Shown here piece after piece: positions 9,342 through 19,165 of a stretch of 64,000 nucleotides of DNA. A program made the position numbers and the translations under genes. The notes beneath the pieces are model-generated. The model was given only the letters and a program-made list of their open reading frames with translations, made no database searches and was not told the origin of the DNA. The DNA is from Legionella israelensis (GTDB lineage: Bacteria > Pseudomonadota > Gammaproteobacteria > Legionellales > Legionellaceae): the NCBI RefSeq assembly GCF_004571175.1, contig NZ_CP038273.1, forward strand, positions 186,001 to 250,000. Reading direction: 5' to 3'. Position 1 is the stretch's first letter. Each line of letters begins with the position of its first letter.

Positions 9342-10065
9342 AACGTGCCAATAAGTCAAAAGGTTTAAAAAAGCTTAGTACGGCAGGGTTGGTAATGAAA
9401 CTGATATTAAAAGGGTGTTCTGCCATCAAAGCCGTTTTTAACGATGTTTTTGGAACATTATCCGCTATTTTACCAAATAAAACCAATTGTATCGATGGAC
9501 TAATCACTTCCAACTGACAAAGTATACTATGAATAAAAGGCCGCCAGTGTTTTGCATGATACTTCACTTCTCCTTTACTATAAATCAGTGAAGCATTCAA
9601 CAGCAGAAATCCTTTTTTCATCATACCTTGAAAAAAAGCTTCTGCAGTTTGCACCAGGCCTGACTTATCTATCCTGGCGATAGCCTGCTGCGATAGATCA
9701 TCCTGCAGATCTCCTCTTGCCAGCAGTAAAGCCTTCATCCAGTTGCGCAGTGATGTAGCTCGATTAACTGACTTTGATAAACCACTTTCACTCCATAAAG
9801 ACCCCACAGAATCATCCCAAAATGCATAGCCATTGGCCGATTCCTCTCTGGGGTATGGTGACTCACCCAATAAAATATATTTTACCCTTGATAGAGAAAG
9901 ACTAAAGGCAGAAAAAAGTCTGTTTAGACCTGGAAGCCAGGATTCATCAGTTTGAATTTCTTTCAGATAGTCATTGTCTACCGTTTGTAGAGCAACATTA
10001 AGCAGCTCCTGCCATTCCTCATGAACAGGAGAACAACTGATCAATTTATTTGCACTTAAAATCAT
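9334..10065 (-). CDS. Uracil-DNA glycosylase-fold protein with altered active site
   Basis: The 243-residue protein aligns with family 1 uracil-DNA glycosylases: a motif I position YILLGESPYPREESANGYAF, a central LLLNASLIYSKG, the strand IQLVLFGKIA and a final block EHPFNISFITNP followed by FFKPFDLL. In UNG, motif I is GQDPYH, where the Asp activates water. Here it is G67-E-S-P-Y-P, so the catalytic Asp is Ser69, and the HPSPLS loop is HPFNIS. The fold is likely kept but normal uracil excision is doubtful. It could bind DNA without cutting, act on another base, or act like a UDG-fold inhibitor. It precedes ubiG with an 8-base overlap. Confidence 0.7.
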   Translation of the reverse strand: MILSANKLISCSPVHEEWQELLNVALQTVDNDYLKEIQTDESWLPGLNRLFSAFSLSLSRVKYILLGESPYPREESANGYAFWDDSVGSLWSESGLSKSVNRATSLRNWMKALLLARGDLQDDLSQQAIARIDKSGLVQTAEAFFQGMMKKGFLLLNASLIYSKGEVKYHAKHWRPFIHSILCQLEVISPSIQLVLFGKIADNVPKTSLKTALMAEHPFNISFITNPAVLSFFKPFDLLARYE

Positions 10066-10083
10066 TTTTATGGTATATTTTCG

Positions 10084-12102
10084 ATGTTAAAAGCAATGAT
10101 AATATCTATCATAAGGCAAAACGTTCTCATGGCAAGAGAAAAAAGCAAATCAACTGTTTTAAACAGCGCAAGCATGCATAATCAAAATAGTTATGCCTAC
10201 TTAAAAAATCTCTCTGTTCCTGCGTTTATACTTGATATCCTTTCGCAGCATGATGAATTATTAGTCGAGATATTAAAAAAAATAAAAGATAGCGTTTACA
10301 ATCAAAAAGTCATCTATGGAAACGTCTATTATCTTTTATTTAAACTTTTAGAAAAAAACCTTACTGAGATAAAAGAAACGGCCAAGCAAAAAGGACAGGA
10401 GGAACAACTGGATGATTTCTTTTTTGCCATTTACCATAACGACAATAATATTTTAAATTCAGTCTACAAACAATTTAAATATTTGGCGGATACTACAACG
10501 CCTAGAAAGGGTTCCAATGAAAGAAGAATCACCAAAAGTTTAAAAAAAATACCCTTACCCCCTCAACATAGCGTTAATCATCCAGTAAAATCCGGGGAAG
10601 CCTGGCAGCGTTTGCTTTCCAACTTTGGAGACTATAAAAGCCAGTACCAAACCAACATTCCAAGTATTCGCCATTACGAATATCAAAATCACCAAACATA
10701 TCCAACCGAATATCGTTTTGGAACACAAGGCCAGCGTCATCATAACGATTATCGTATAAATCCCTTCTTTGAGCATTGGCTTAGGATACAAAAGAAAAAA
10801 TATCCTCCTGAAAAAAAAGATACCCCCAGAATCACACATGTTTATATTAATAATCTTCATCGCGATGGTTTTACCCCGCCACCTTTATTAAGTGAGCAGG
10901 AAATCACTAAAGAGTTGGAAGGACTGGAAGATCGACACGATAATATCGCCGTTATTACCTTGCCGGCTGACGGCGGTTTAATGAAAGAAGATCATTATAA
11001 AAAAACACGTTCTTCCTTAAAATATGATGATGTGTTTAAGGAATTTTTGGCCATAGCCTTAGAAGATCCAGACCATTCTCGTAAAATCAAAGATTTTCAT
11101 ATCTCTCCTAAAATCAGAAAGCGGTTATTTGCCGATGAAGCTGAGGAAAAGAAAAAAATCAGCGACCTGATAAAACTAAGCTTTGCCGAACTTGGGATAG
11201 AAGAAAATGCGGATTTAAGCAGAGCTGAGCGTCAAGCGGCCTGGTTTCATTTTTGTAAATTTAAATTAACGGATTATATTCTAACAACTCTAAATCCGGT
11301 CAGCGTCAATTTTAGTTGTAAAGATGCCATTGACCGTGGGGGCGTTTCTTCAGCGTATTACAATCTTTTGAAATCCTTTGGTACTGACCATCCAATGACC
11401 CAGGATGAGTTTAATGAAGCCATACTGGCAGCACCTACGGCAGTTAAGGGACGAGGAATCAATCATCATTTGAAACGCCTCTGGAATGTCATTGACCGTT
11501 ATGTCAATGCCAATTATGAAGATATCAAGCAAAATGAAGCGAAATCCTGGTTAATCCACTGGCGTGACATGAATTGCCCGCACTCGCGTGTCAGACAACT
11601 GATAAAATTAAGGGTTGAACAAAATATCAATGAAATTGATAAGGCAGACAATATCGCTTCTGAACATAAAACAATTGCTAAAAAAATATTAAGTCAGGCT
11701 GAACAACTCTATCAGGAAAATGTAAGTAATCAGCGCCTATTGCTGGAGGTGGTATCACGTACGCCCAATGTTCTTTTAAAACCTCAAGACACGAATAATT
11801 TACAGCAATTTCAGAAATTACAGGAAAATCTTCAAATAAACTATCCTCCGTTATATGTTCTCGCCGGCTTAATGAAAGCACTCCTTGGTGCCATCGCCCT
11901 TGCTTTTACTGCAGGTCGTTATACCTCATTGTTGAAAAAAGGCTGGGCAACGACAAAAGCAGGTTTTTTTGCTCAGGAAAGAAAAGAAATCATTACGGGA
12001 ATGGAAAAAATCTCATGTGCTGAAGAGAGCATTCAGAAAGAAAAAGAATCTGATAGCAAAATTGATCGAAACCCAAATATCCCGCAGATCATCGTTCAAT
12101 AA
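10084..12102 (+). CDS. Putative Dot/Icm effector with CX5R phosphoinositide-phosphatase-like motif
   Basis: This 672-residue protein has no housekeeping match that I recognise. Near its centre it carries NFSCKDAIDRGGVSSAY, a CX5R loop with Cys412 and Arg418, resembling the P-loops of SopB, SidF and SidP, which remove phosphates from phosphoinositides. The C-terminal part has one hydrophobic segment (about residues 588-613) and ends in a tail rich in Glu, Lys and Ser (AEESIQKEKESDSK), as in many Dot/Icm substrates. The first ATG lacks a clear ribosome site; ATG 10129 (MAREKSKSTV) is an alternative. It stands alone, divergent from the UDG-like gene. The effector role is inference. Confidence 0.65.
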   Translation: MLKAMIISIIRQNVLMAREKSKSTVLNSASMHNQNSYAYLKNLSVPAFILDILSQHDELLVEILKKIKDSVYNQKVIYGNVYYLLFKLLEKNLTEIKETAKQKGQEEQLDDFFFAIYHNDNNILNSVYKQFKYLADTTTPRKGSNERRITKSLKKIPLPPQHSVNHPVKSGEAWQRLLSNFGDYKSQYQTNIPSIRHYEYQNHQTYPTEYRFGTQGQRHHNDYRINPFFEHWLRIQKKKYPPEKKDTPRITHVYINNLHRDGFTPPPLLSEQEITKELEGLEDRHDNIAVITLPADGGLMKEDHYKKTRSSLKYDDVFKEFLAIALEDPDHSRKIKDFHISPKIRKRLFADEAEEKKKISDLIKLSFAELGIEENADLSRAERQAAWFHFCKFKLTDYILTTLNPVSVNFSCKDAIDRGGVSSAYYNLLKSFGTDHPMTQDEFNEAILAAPTAVKGRGINHHLKRLWNVIDRYVNANYEDIKQNEAKSWLIHWRDMNCPHSRVRQLIKLRVEQNINEIDKADNIASEHKTIAKKILSQAEQLYQENVSNQRLLLEVVSRTPNVLLKPQDTNNLQQFQKLQENLQINYPPLYVLAGLMKALLGAIALAFTAGRYTSLLKKGWATTKAGFFAQERKEIITGMEKISCAEESIQKEKESDSKIDRNPNIPQIIVQ

Positions 12103-12182
12103 CATCTGTTTGCCAGTTCAATCTAATCCAATGCCTATCTTGCGAAGCAGTTGGTTTTAAGCTAATGTTCTAGCTCTGATCT

Positions 12183-13418
12183 ATGGATGATAGATGTATG
12201 GAACCATTAAAAGAGCTAATTGATCATGTAAAATCCGGCGAGCGGAAAATGATCGATCAATTACATCAGTTCTGTGAAATCAATTCCGGTAGTGAAAATT
12301 TAGCCGGTCTTGCAGGCATGTCAAAAGTATTGATTGATGTTTATACACCCTTGGCTGACGAAATCTACACCAGGAAACTACCGACCTTCACTACGATAAA
12401 TATGTCTGGTCACATTGTGCAGCAGAAATGCGGTGATGCGCTATGGATTCGAAAAAGACCAGAATTGAAAAGACGGGTATTGCTTTGTGGCCATATGGAT
12501 ACAGTGTATCCTGCAGACAGTCTTTTTCAGAAACTCAGATATATCAGTGACCATGAAATTAACGGTCCTGGTGTGTCAGACATGAAAGGCGGTTTAATTG
12601 TCATGCTCCATGCCCTATCTGCCTTTGAGCAAAATAAAGCTGCCGATAAGCTCGGTTGGGATGTATTGATAAATGCAGATGAGGAGATCGGATCCCCCTC
12701 ATCTTCAGTGCTTTTCAATGAGCTTGCTCCACATTACCAGGCGGCTCTGGTTTATGAGCCTGCAATGACTAAAAATGGCACGTTGGCCAAAAACCGTAAA
12801 GGCAGTGGTAAAATGACTGTTATTGCGACAGGAAAAGCGGCACACGCCGGACGTGCCTTCTATGAGGGTCGTAATGCAATCTGCTATATGGCGGAAGTGA
12901 TCACAGAAATACACGCTCTGAATGGCTTGCGAGACGGTGTCACTATTAATGTGGGCAAAATAGCAGGTGGAGATGCTTTGAATATTGTTCCAGATAAAGC
13001 GGTGGTCAAGCTAGATATACGCATCAGCCTACCTGAGGATGAGCATTGGGTAAGGCAGCAGTTAAACGCCTTGGTGTCTAAATTGAAAAGACCTGATTAT
13101 TCACTCCAGATTGAGGGAGAATTCGCAAGACCTGTGAAACGGGTCTGCAGAAGCACCGAACGTCTTTTTTCGCGTCTGCAAAGCTGTGGAGAAAAATTAG
13201 CTCTAAGCATAGACTGGAAAGACAGCGGTGGATGTTGTGACGGTAATAATCTTGCTTCTCTTGGATTGCCTGTACTCGATACCTTAGGTGTCAGGGGCGG
13301 CCATATTCACAGTCCTGATGAATTTATTGTTTTGGAAAGCCTCTATGAACGAGCGGCACTCAGCGCTCTTTTACTCAGTGATCTTGCTCAAGGAGGACTT
13401 GAGGATATCCAGTCATGA
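12183..13418 (+). CDS. M20-family metallohydrolase (CPG2/ArgE-like) in the AST cluster
   Basis: This 411-residue zinc-dependent amidohydrolase of the M20/carboxypeptidase G2 type has the metal-ligand motifs in order: LLCGHMDTVYP (His104, Asp106), GPGVSDMKGG (Asp133), NADEEIGSPSS (catalytic and metal Glu), YEPAM and the final GGHIHSPDEF. A dimerisation domain with TGKAAHAGR lies between. Its stop overlaps the astA start (ATGATG), so it is translationally coupled to arginine catabolism. It could supply the desuccinylase step normally done by AstE; that is inference. The start may be ATG 12183 or ATG 12198 (MEPLKELIDH). Confidence 0.82.
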   Translation: MDDRCMEPLKELIDHVKSGERKMIDQLHQFCEINSGSENLAGLAGMSKVLIDVYTPLADEIYTRKLPTFTTINMSGHIVQQKCGDALWIRKRPELKRRVLLCGHMDTVYPADSLFQKLRYISDHEINGPGVSDMKGGLIVMLHALSAFEQNKAADKLGWDVLINADEEIGSPSSSVLFNELAPHYQAALVYEPAMTKNGTLAKNRKGSGKMTVIATGKAAHAGRAFYEGRNAICYMAEVITEIHALNGLRDGVTINVGKIAGGDALNIVPDKAVVKLDIRISLPEDEHWVRQQLNALVSKLKRPDYSLQIEGEFARPVKRVCRSTERLFSRLQSCGEKLALSIDWKDSGGCCDGNNLASLGLPVLDTLGVRGGHIHSPDEFIVLESLYERAALSALLLSDLAQGGLEDIQS

Positions 13419-14449
13419 TGCTCTTTCGTAAAGTAAAAACATCCGATCTTTCCGCTATTCATCAACTGGCAAAACAAAGCGGCATAGGGATGACAACACT
13501 CCCTAAAGAAAAAGCCTTGCTTCGCAAACGTCTTCAGTGGTCAGAAGATTCTTTTCAAAAAAAACTCCAGGAGCCAGCTAATGAGTATTATTTCTTTGTC
13601 CTTGAAGATACTCAATCATCCAAAGTTATTGGAACATCTGCTATTGAAGCATGTATAGGTCATGATTTGCCCTTCTACTCTTATAAACTATCCAGACAAT
13701 CACGTATCTGTCACTCATTAAATATTCGCATTGATAACGAAGTTCTCAATCTGGTTAATGATAACCAGGGCAAAACTGAGATCTGCACCTTGTTTCTTGA
13801 TTCGGATTACAGACACAGCGGCAATGGTTTATTATTATCAAAGTCACGTTTCATCTTTATGGCAAATTTCCCTCATCGTTTTTCTCCCGTCATTATTGCA
13901 GAAATGAGAGGAGTTTCGGACAACCAAGGCCGCTCACCTTTTTGGGACGCCCTTGGTGACCATTTTTTTCACATGTCTTTTGCCGAAGCCGATCGTTTGG
14001 TTTTATTTACTAATAAAGAGTTTATTGCTGATTTAATGCCAACAAGTCCGATTTTTGTCAAACTTCTTTCACAAGAGGCACAAAAAGCTATTGGTAAACC
14101 TCATCCGAACACAGTCCCCGCAATGAACATTTTATTAAAAGAAGGATTTCGTAACATCAACTATATAGACATTTTTGATGCCGGTCCTACAATTGAGGCT
14201 CCATTAAATGACATTAAAACCGTTTCACTCAGTGAAAAGGTGAACATTCAAAATATTCTTGATGACGTCATCAGCAAAGACTACATTGTAGCAAACACAC
14301 AGCTTGATTTTCGCGCAACCATTGGCCAAGTCGTTCATAATAAAGAACAGAAAACATGTCTTATTTCCAAGACCACAGCAGATTTACTACAAGTTCAAAT
14401 TGGCGATTCATTACGCATTGTTCCTTTAAACATCAATGAATCCACTTAA
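13415..14449 (+). CDS. astA: Arginine N-succinyltransferase AstA
   Basis: AstA transfers succinyl from succinyl-CoA to the alpha-amino group of arginine, the first step of the AST pathway. The 344-residue protein starts MMLFRKVKTSDLSAIHQLAK, has LFLDSDYRHSGNGLLLSKSR, which fits the acyl-CoA loop, and carries the family signature FWDALGDHFFHMSFAEADRL. Length matches known AstA. It overlaps the upstream M20 gene by 4 bases and is followed by astD 15 bases later. Confidence 0.92.
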   Translation: MMLFRKVKTSDLSAIHQLAKQSGIGMTTLPKEKALLRKRLQWSEDSFQKKLQEPANEYYFFVLEDTQSSKVIGTSAIEACIGHDLPFYSYKLSRQSRICHSLNIRIDNEVLNLVNDNQGKTEICTLFLDSDYRHSGNGLLLSKSRFIFMANFPHRFSPVIIAEMRGVSDNQGRSPFWDALGDHFFHMSFAEADRLVLFTNKEFIADLMPTSPIFVKLLSQEAQKAIGKPHPNTVPAMNILLKEGFRNINYIDIFDAGPTIEAPLNDIKTVSLSEKVNIQNILDDVISKDYIVANTQLDFRATIGQVVHNKEQKTCLISKTTADLLQVQIGDSLRIVPLNINEST

Positions 14450-14464
14450 TTCAGACGAGGTTAT

Positions 14465-15952
14465 ATGATGGGTAGCATGACAGACAGGGAATTCGGTAAA
14501 GGACAGTTTATAAACGGTAATTGGATTAATGATAGCAAGACACCTCTGGTATCTGTGAACCCAGCAAATGGAGAGATATTCTGGCAAGGATATGCAGCTT
14601 CAGAAGAACATATAAATTCCGCCTATCTTGCTGCCAAAAAAGCTTTTTTTAAATGGTCATCGCTGGATTTTGAGCAAAGATGTGAGTTTGCCTTGTCTTT
14701 TTCCAGGCAAGTAGAGAAAAAAAGAGAGGAATTAACCCAACTCATAGCCCTGGAAACAGGAAAACCCTTATGGGAAGCTCGTACAGAAGTCGATTCGGTG
14801 ATTGGAAAAGTCAAATTGTCCATACAGGCTCACAAAGAAAGAACCACAGCCAAATCTTATAAGAATGAGATTACTTCAAACTTACGCTATAAACCACATG
14901 GTGTGGTTACCGTTTTAGGGGCATTTAATTTTCCCGCTCATCTTAGTAATGGACATATTGTTCCAGCACTTCTTGCTGGCAATACCGTACTTTATAAGCC
15001 CAGCGAACTTACGCCCTCTGTAGCTGAATTGATCATGATATGCTGGCAAAACAGCGGTATACCGGATGGGGTAATCAATTGCTTACAAGGAGATGCCGAT
15101 AGTGCCAAATTTATATTGTCACAAGACATACAAGGTGTTTATTTTACGGGAAGCTATTTAACTGGATTAAATATTCACCAACGATTTGCTGATCGACCAG
15201 AGGTCATTCTGGCCCTGGAAATGGGCGGAAATAACCCTTTGGTCATTGGAGAAATTTCAAACATTCAAGCTACCGTTTATCACACCTTGCTATCAGGATT
15301 TCTTACCGCCGGACAACGTTGTACCTGCGCAAGACGCGTAATCATCCCTGACAGTGAAACCGGTGATAGCTTTTTATCCCAACTCATCCAATCAAGCCAA
15401 GCCATTAAAACAGGCGAATTCACAGAGACTCCTGAACCCTTCATGGGACCTGTTATCAGTCACGAGCAAGCCATAAAACATCTTGATGCGCAAAAAGACT
15501 TGATGGCCAGAGGGGGAAAAGCTTTACTAAAAATGCGCTTGTTGAAGGAAAATACTGGACTGCTTTCCCCAGGCATTATTGAAATGACAGAGGTCAAAAA
15601 ACCTCTCGATCAGGAGATTTTCGCACCCTTGATTCAAGTTTATCGTTATTCGGATTTTGAACAGGCACTGGGTTTGGCTAATGAGACTCGATATGGTTTA
15701 TGCGCCGGCTTGCTAAGCGAAAATGAGCAGCAATATCACTATTTTTTTAATTCAGTAAAGGCTGGACTGATTAACTGGAATAGGCCTACGACAGGCGCAG
15801 CAAGTAGTCTGCCCTTTGGCGGAGTTGGTATAAGCGGTAATCATAGACCAAGCGCCTATTTCGCAGCCGATTACTGCGCTTATCCTATAGCAAGCCAGGA
15901 GCAGTCTGAATTAACTTTACCTGATAAGCTTCTTCCTGGCTTGGGAGAATAG
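14465..15952 (+). CDS. astD: N-succinylglutamate 5-semialdehyde dehydrogenase AstD
   Basis: AstD oxidises N-succinylglutamate semialdehyde to N-succinylglutamate with NAD+. The 495-residue aldehyde dehydrogenase shows the family start [20 protein letters not shown], the cofactor loop [15 protein letters not shown], the general-base Glu in [10 protein letters not shown] and nucleophile Cys286 in [15 protein letters not shown] sits just before two tandem ATG codons (14465, 14468), and either may be used. It is between astA and astB in the same operon. Confidence 0.94.
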   Translation: MMGSMTDREFGKGQFINGNWINDSKTPLVSVNPANGEIFWQGYAASEEHINSAYLAAKKAFFKWSSLDFEQRCEFALSFSRQVEKKREELTQLIALETGKPLWEARTEVDSVIGKVKLSIQAHKERTTAKSYKNEITSNLRYKPHGVVTVLGAFNFPAHLSNGHIVPALLAGNTVLYKPSELTPSVAELIMICWQNSGIPDGVINCLQGDADSAKFILSQDIQGVYFTGSYLTGLNIHQRFADRPEVILALEMGGNNPLVIGEISNIQATVYHTLLSGFLTAGQRCTCARRVIIPDSETGDSFLSQLIQSSQAIKTGEFTETPEPFMGPVISHEQAIKHLDAQKDLMARGGKALLKMRLLKENTGLLSPGIIEMTEVKKPLDQEIFAPLIQVYRYSDFEQALGLANETRYGLCAGLLSENEQQYHYFFNSVKAGLINWNRPTTGAASSLPFGGVGISGNHRPSAYFAADYCAYPIASQEQSELTLPDKLLPGLGE

Positions 15953-15955
15953 AAC

Positions 15956-17302
15956 GTGTCAGTATATGAATTAAACATCGATGGGCTAGTAGGTCCCACA
16001 CATAATTATGCGGGTTTGTCCGTAGGAAATATTGCCTCGGCAGTGAATGCATTAACGGTTGCTAACCCCAAGGCTGCGGCGTTGCAAGGGTTAGCGAAAA
16101 TGCGTTTGTTGCATGAGCATGGAGTCAAGCAAGCCCTCCTTCCGCCACATCAACGTCCTAATCTTCATTTACTCGAGCAACTTGGTTTTACCGGATCTTT
16201 TGTACAGAAAATCGACAAAGCGAAAAAGGAGGCTCCGGGACTGTTAAATGCTGTCTATTCAGCTTCCAGTATGTGGGCTGCCAATGCTGCTACAGTAACT
16301 GCCAGCATCGATACCGCTGACAGGAAAGTTCATTTTACAGCAGCAAATCTGATCAGTAATTTACATCGCCAGCAAGAAGCTGAATTTTCCAGCAAGCTTT
16401 TAAAAATCATTTTCAATGATGAGCGCTTTTTTCAACATCATCCAATTCTGCCACCTTCTTCAACAACCAGTGATGAAGGTGCTGCCAATCATAATCGCCT
16501 GTGTGAACATCATCATTCTCCTGCCGTTTACTTACTGGTCTACGACAAACAAGCACTAGCTCATCGGCAAATAAATCCCCTCCCTAAACGCTATCCCGCA
16601 CGACAAACACTGGAAGCCTCCAAAGCAATCGCCAGAAGTCATCTTTTAAATCCCGAACAAGTCGTGTTTGCCTGTCAGAACCCAGTTGCTATTGATCAAG
16701 GTGTTTTTCATAATGACGTTATTTCCGTAGCAAATGAGTCTGTATTTTTAATTCATGAAGAAGCCTTTCTAAATCAAGCGGAGGTTTTAAAAGAGCTAAA
16801 GAAAAAAGCTCCTTTCGTTTTGAATATCATTGAAATACCTTCTAAAGAAATGAGTATTGATGACGCAGTTAGTACCTATTTTTTTAATTCACAATTAATC
16901 ACAATACCTGGGACATCTCATATGATGTTCATTGCCCCCACAGAGTGTGCAGAACATCCAAAAATTAACACCATTATCCAGCAAATGATTGCCGATGACA
17001 GAAATCCAATTAACAAAGTATATTATATGGAGCTTAAACAAAGCATGAGAAATGGAGGAGGTCCTGCCTGTTTACGGCTTCGCGTTCCATTGAATGATAA
17101 CGAACTTAAGGCAATGCATCAGGGCGTTATCATAGACGAGCATTTGCTAAATATGTTAGAAAACTGGATCCTTCGCCATTATCGCAATGAATTAAGTTCG
17201 GATGATTTTAATGATCCACAACTTATTGAAGAAAATTTTAAGGCTCTTGATGAATTAACAGGTATACTTAGATTAGGGCCAATCTATCCTTTTCAGTTAT
17301 AA
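15956..17302 (+). CDS. astB: N-succinylarginine dihydrolase AstB
   Basis: AstB hydrolyses N2-succinylarginine to N2-succinylornithine, CO2 and two ammonia. The 448-residue protein has the diagnostic N-terminal block [19 protein letters not shown], then [24 protein letters not shown] and the active-site region [17 protein letters not shown]. It begins with GTG 3 bases after the astD stop, and a purine-rich ribosome site lies inside the end of astD. Length matches the family. Confidence 0.96.
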   Translation: MSVYELNIDGLVGPTHNYAGLSVGNIASAVNALTVANPKAAALQGLAKMRLLHEHGVKQALLPPHQRPNLHLLEQLGFTGSFVQKIDKAKKEAPGLLNAVYSASSMWAANAATVTASIDTADRKVHFTAANLISNLHRQQEAEFSSKLLKIIFNDERFFQHHPILPPSSTTSDEGAANHNRLCEHHHSPAVYLLVYDKQALAHRQINPLPKRYPARQTLEASKAIARSHLLNPEQVVFACQNPVAIDQGVFHNDVISVANESVFLIHEEAFLNQAEVLKELKKKAPFVLNIIEIPSKEMSIDDAVSTYFFNSQLITIPGTSHMMFIAPTECAEHPKINTIIQQMIADDRNPINKVYYMELKQSMRNGGGPACLRLRVPLNDNELKAMHQGVIIDEHLLNMLENWILRHYRNELSSDDFNDPQLIEENFKALDELTGILRLGPIYPFQL

Positions 17303-17304
17303 TC

Positions 17305-18033
17305 ATGTGGAAAACAAAATTTGGTCATTGTATTTACAGCTCGACAAACAACGCCCATGTTTATCAAAATTTGATTTATCGTTGGTTGACATTTGACAGC
17401 GATGCTCTACAAACGGTTATTCACCGCAGAAACCCGCAAAAACCCATTTTAAAATATATCTCCGTTTTATGTTTGCTGGCGCGCAACATGCCAGGAAAAA
17501 CCTGTATGCTTGGATTAGGGGGAGCTGGAGCAGCACATTATTTGTCCTCACACAATTCCAGCAGCCCATTGATTGCTGTTGAAAAAAACCCCGATGTCAT
17601 TACAATTGCGCAAAAATTTTTTATGGCGGATAAAATAAAGAATTTAGAAATTATTCAACAAGATGCCACCGAATTTATGCAAAAAGAATCAACATCATTT
17701 AAGCACATACTCATCGATTTATATAACGCACATTCATTTCCCTCAGAGTGCAATACAGATGTTTTTTTTCTAAATTGTAAAAAAAACCTGGAAAAATATG
17801 GTTTCCTTGCTGTTAATCTCGCCAATCCCAGTGAACAATTTAACTTATTAAACCGTATTAAGAAACAATTTCTTCATACCGTAAGCATTCCAGTAAAAGG
17901 AAGTGCTAATATTATCATCCTCGCCTGCAACAGCCATTCTTTTTCTGCCATTACTAAATATCTCTATCAAGCCACGACCATTAAACGATTAGAGTGGGAT
18001 GCCTTATGGGGACATATTGCAGAAATCTCGTGA
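17305..18033 (+). CDS. Spermidine-synthase-fold methyltransferase-like protein
   Basis: The 242-residue protein has the Rossmann fold of the spermidine synthase/SAM family: VYQNLIYRWLTF near the start, the nucleotide loop CMLGLGGAGAAHYL, an acidic strand end IAVEKNPDVI and FKHILIDLYNAH. It lacks the tight polyamine-synthase signature and the N-terminal beta domain is short, so the product is uncertain. It begins 2 bases after the astB stop, as the last gene of the AST cluster, which suggests a link to arginine or ornithine metabolism. A hairpin terminator follows 7 bases after its stop. Confidence 0.65.
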   Translation: MWKTKFGHCIYSSTNNAHVYQNLIYRWLTFDSDALQTVIHRRNPQKPILKYISVLCLLARNMPGKTCMLGLGGAGAAHYLSSHNSSSPLIAVEKNPDVITIAQKFFMADKIKNLEIIQQDATEFMQKESTSFKHILIDLYNAHSFPSECNTDVFFLNCKKNLEKYGFLAVNLANPSEQFNLLNRIKKQFLHTVSIPVKGSANIIILACNSHSFSAITKYLYQATTIKRLEWDALWGHIAEIS

Positions 18034-18040
18034 AAACAAG

Positions 18041-18060
18041 ACCTAATTATTTAGGTTTTT
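18041..18060 (+). terminator. Probable terminator of the AST cluster
   Basis: ACCTAA and TTAGGT form a short 6-bp stem with loop TTAT and a run of T on the 3' side. It lies just after the stop of the last gene in the cluster. The stem is weak in G+C, so efficiency is doubtful. Confidence 0.55.
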
Positions 18061-18607
18061 AATTATGGTTCTTCTTTTTATTTGGCCATAACCATTTCTA
18101 TTTGACAACCGACAACATCAAGTTTAAGTCGCTTGAAGCTGACATACTCATGAGGACTTATGATAGATCATCTTTATCAATAGCTTTCATTTCATTTAAC
18201 CTTTCTGTTGCAACTGTGGCGTGGTCTAATGTCGCCTTTGTGCTATTGAACACTCACACAACCTCAACTTGTTTTTATTGTTTATAAAATTGTGCTTGGA
18301 TTGTTACAATTGTAGGTCATTATTCTAGGTTCTGTTGAGACTTCATTTTAGCCATAAAATGAAGCTTCAAAACACCAAAACGAGAAGTTTATGGGTTCTC
18401 TTTCTTCCCGCAACGCTGTCATTCTTTTTATAGCATGAAATATGAATGAGTTTAAAGCTTTACAAAAGAGGAGAGGTCCGCACCTGCATATTTTTTGTTA
18501 GAAATTGAGTATATTTGAATCGAAAATACTCACTTACACGATGTAAGCTATGCTTTTTTACTCCAAATTTACTTTTATCTACAAATACTGCGGTACGGAA
18601 AATCAGA
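18061..18607. other. Gene-free stretch, possible gene and mobile-element debris
   Basis: No convincing gene lies in these 550 bases. On the minus strand, from about 18259 to 18161, one frame reads STKATLDHATVATERLNEM and on to AIDKDDLS before a stop, with no plausible start, which looks like the tail of a decayed coding sequence. A 10-bp perfect inverted repeat with a 4-base loop is at 18341-18364, preceded by GGTTCTGTTGAG, which resembles some IS ends. None of this proves a mobile element. Confidence 0.35.
18341..18364. repeat. Perfect 10-bp inverted repeat
   Basis: CTTCATTTTA and TAAAATGAAG are exact inverted copies around GCCA. No T-run follows on either strand, so it does not look like a terminator of frr. 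It may be part of a decayed insertion element. Confidence 0.5.
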
Positions 18608-19165
18608 TTAAATTTCCATAAGATCTTTTTCTTTTTCTGCCAAAAGCAGATCTACTTCTGCAATGTATTTATCCGTTAATTTCTGAATAACCTCTGTCGA
18701 ACGTCGTTCTTCATCTTCAGAAATTTGCTTGTCTTTAACAAGTTCCTTTAACTGATTGTTAGCATCACGGCGAATATTGCGGATAGCAACACGACCTTGC
18801 TCAGCCTCCGCCCGTACGACCTTTATCATTTCTTTACGACGCTCTTCCGTTAGAGGCGGCATTGGAACACGAATAGCATTTCCTGCTGTTGCCGGATTTA
18901 AGCCCAAATCGGAATTAAGAATCGCCTTCTCAATGGGAGCAACCATATTTTTCTCCCAAGGAGTAATCAACAGAGTACGTGAATCACTGACGGTAATATT
19001 TGCAAGCTGATTGATAGGTGTTGGACTTCCATAGTATTCAACCATAACATGATCAAGCAAACCGACATTAGCTCGTCCAGTTCTTATTTTAGTTAAATCA
19101 ACCTGTAAAGACTCAACGGCTTTTTTCATCCGTTTTTCAGTCTCTTGTTTAATCTCATTGATCAT
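18608..19165 (-). CDS. frr: Ribosome recycling factor
   Basis: RRF, with EF-G, splits post-termination ribosomes. The 185-residue protein carries the typical sequences [21 protein letters not shown], cut here to its middle [19 protein letters not shown], then [15 protein letters not shown] and [15 protein letters not shown]. It is the last gene of rpsB-tsf-pyrH-frr, and its start lies 11 bases inside the 3' end of pyrH, showing translational coupling. Confidence 0.97.
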   Translation of the reverse strand: MINEIKQETEKRMKKAVESLQVDLTKIRTGRANVGLLDHVMVEYYGSPTPINQLANITVSDSRTLLITPWEKNMVAPIEKAILNSDLGLNPATAGNAIRVPMPPLTEERRKEMIKVVRAEAEQGRVAIRNIRRDANNQLKELVKDKQISEDEERRSTEVIQKLTDKYIAEVDLLLAEKEKDLMEI

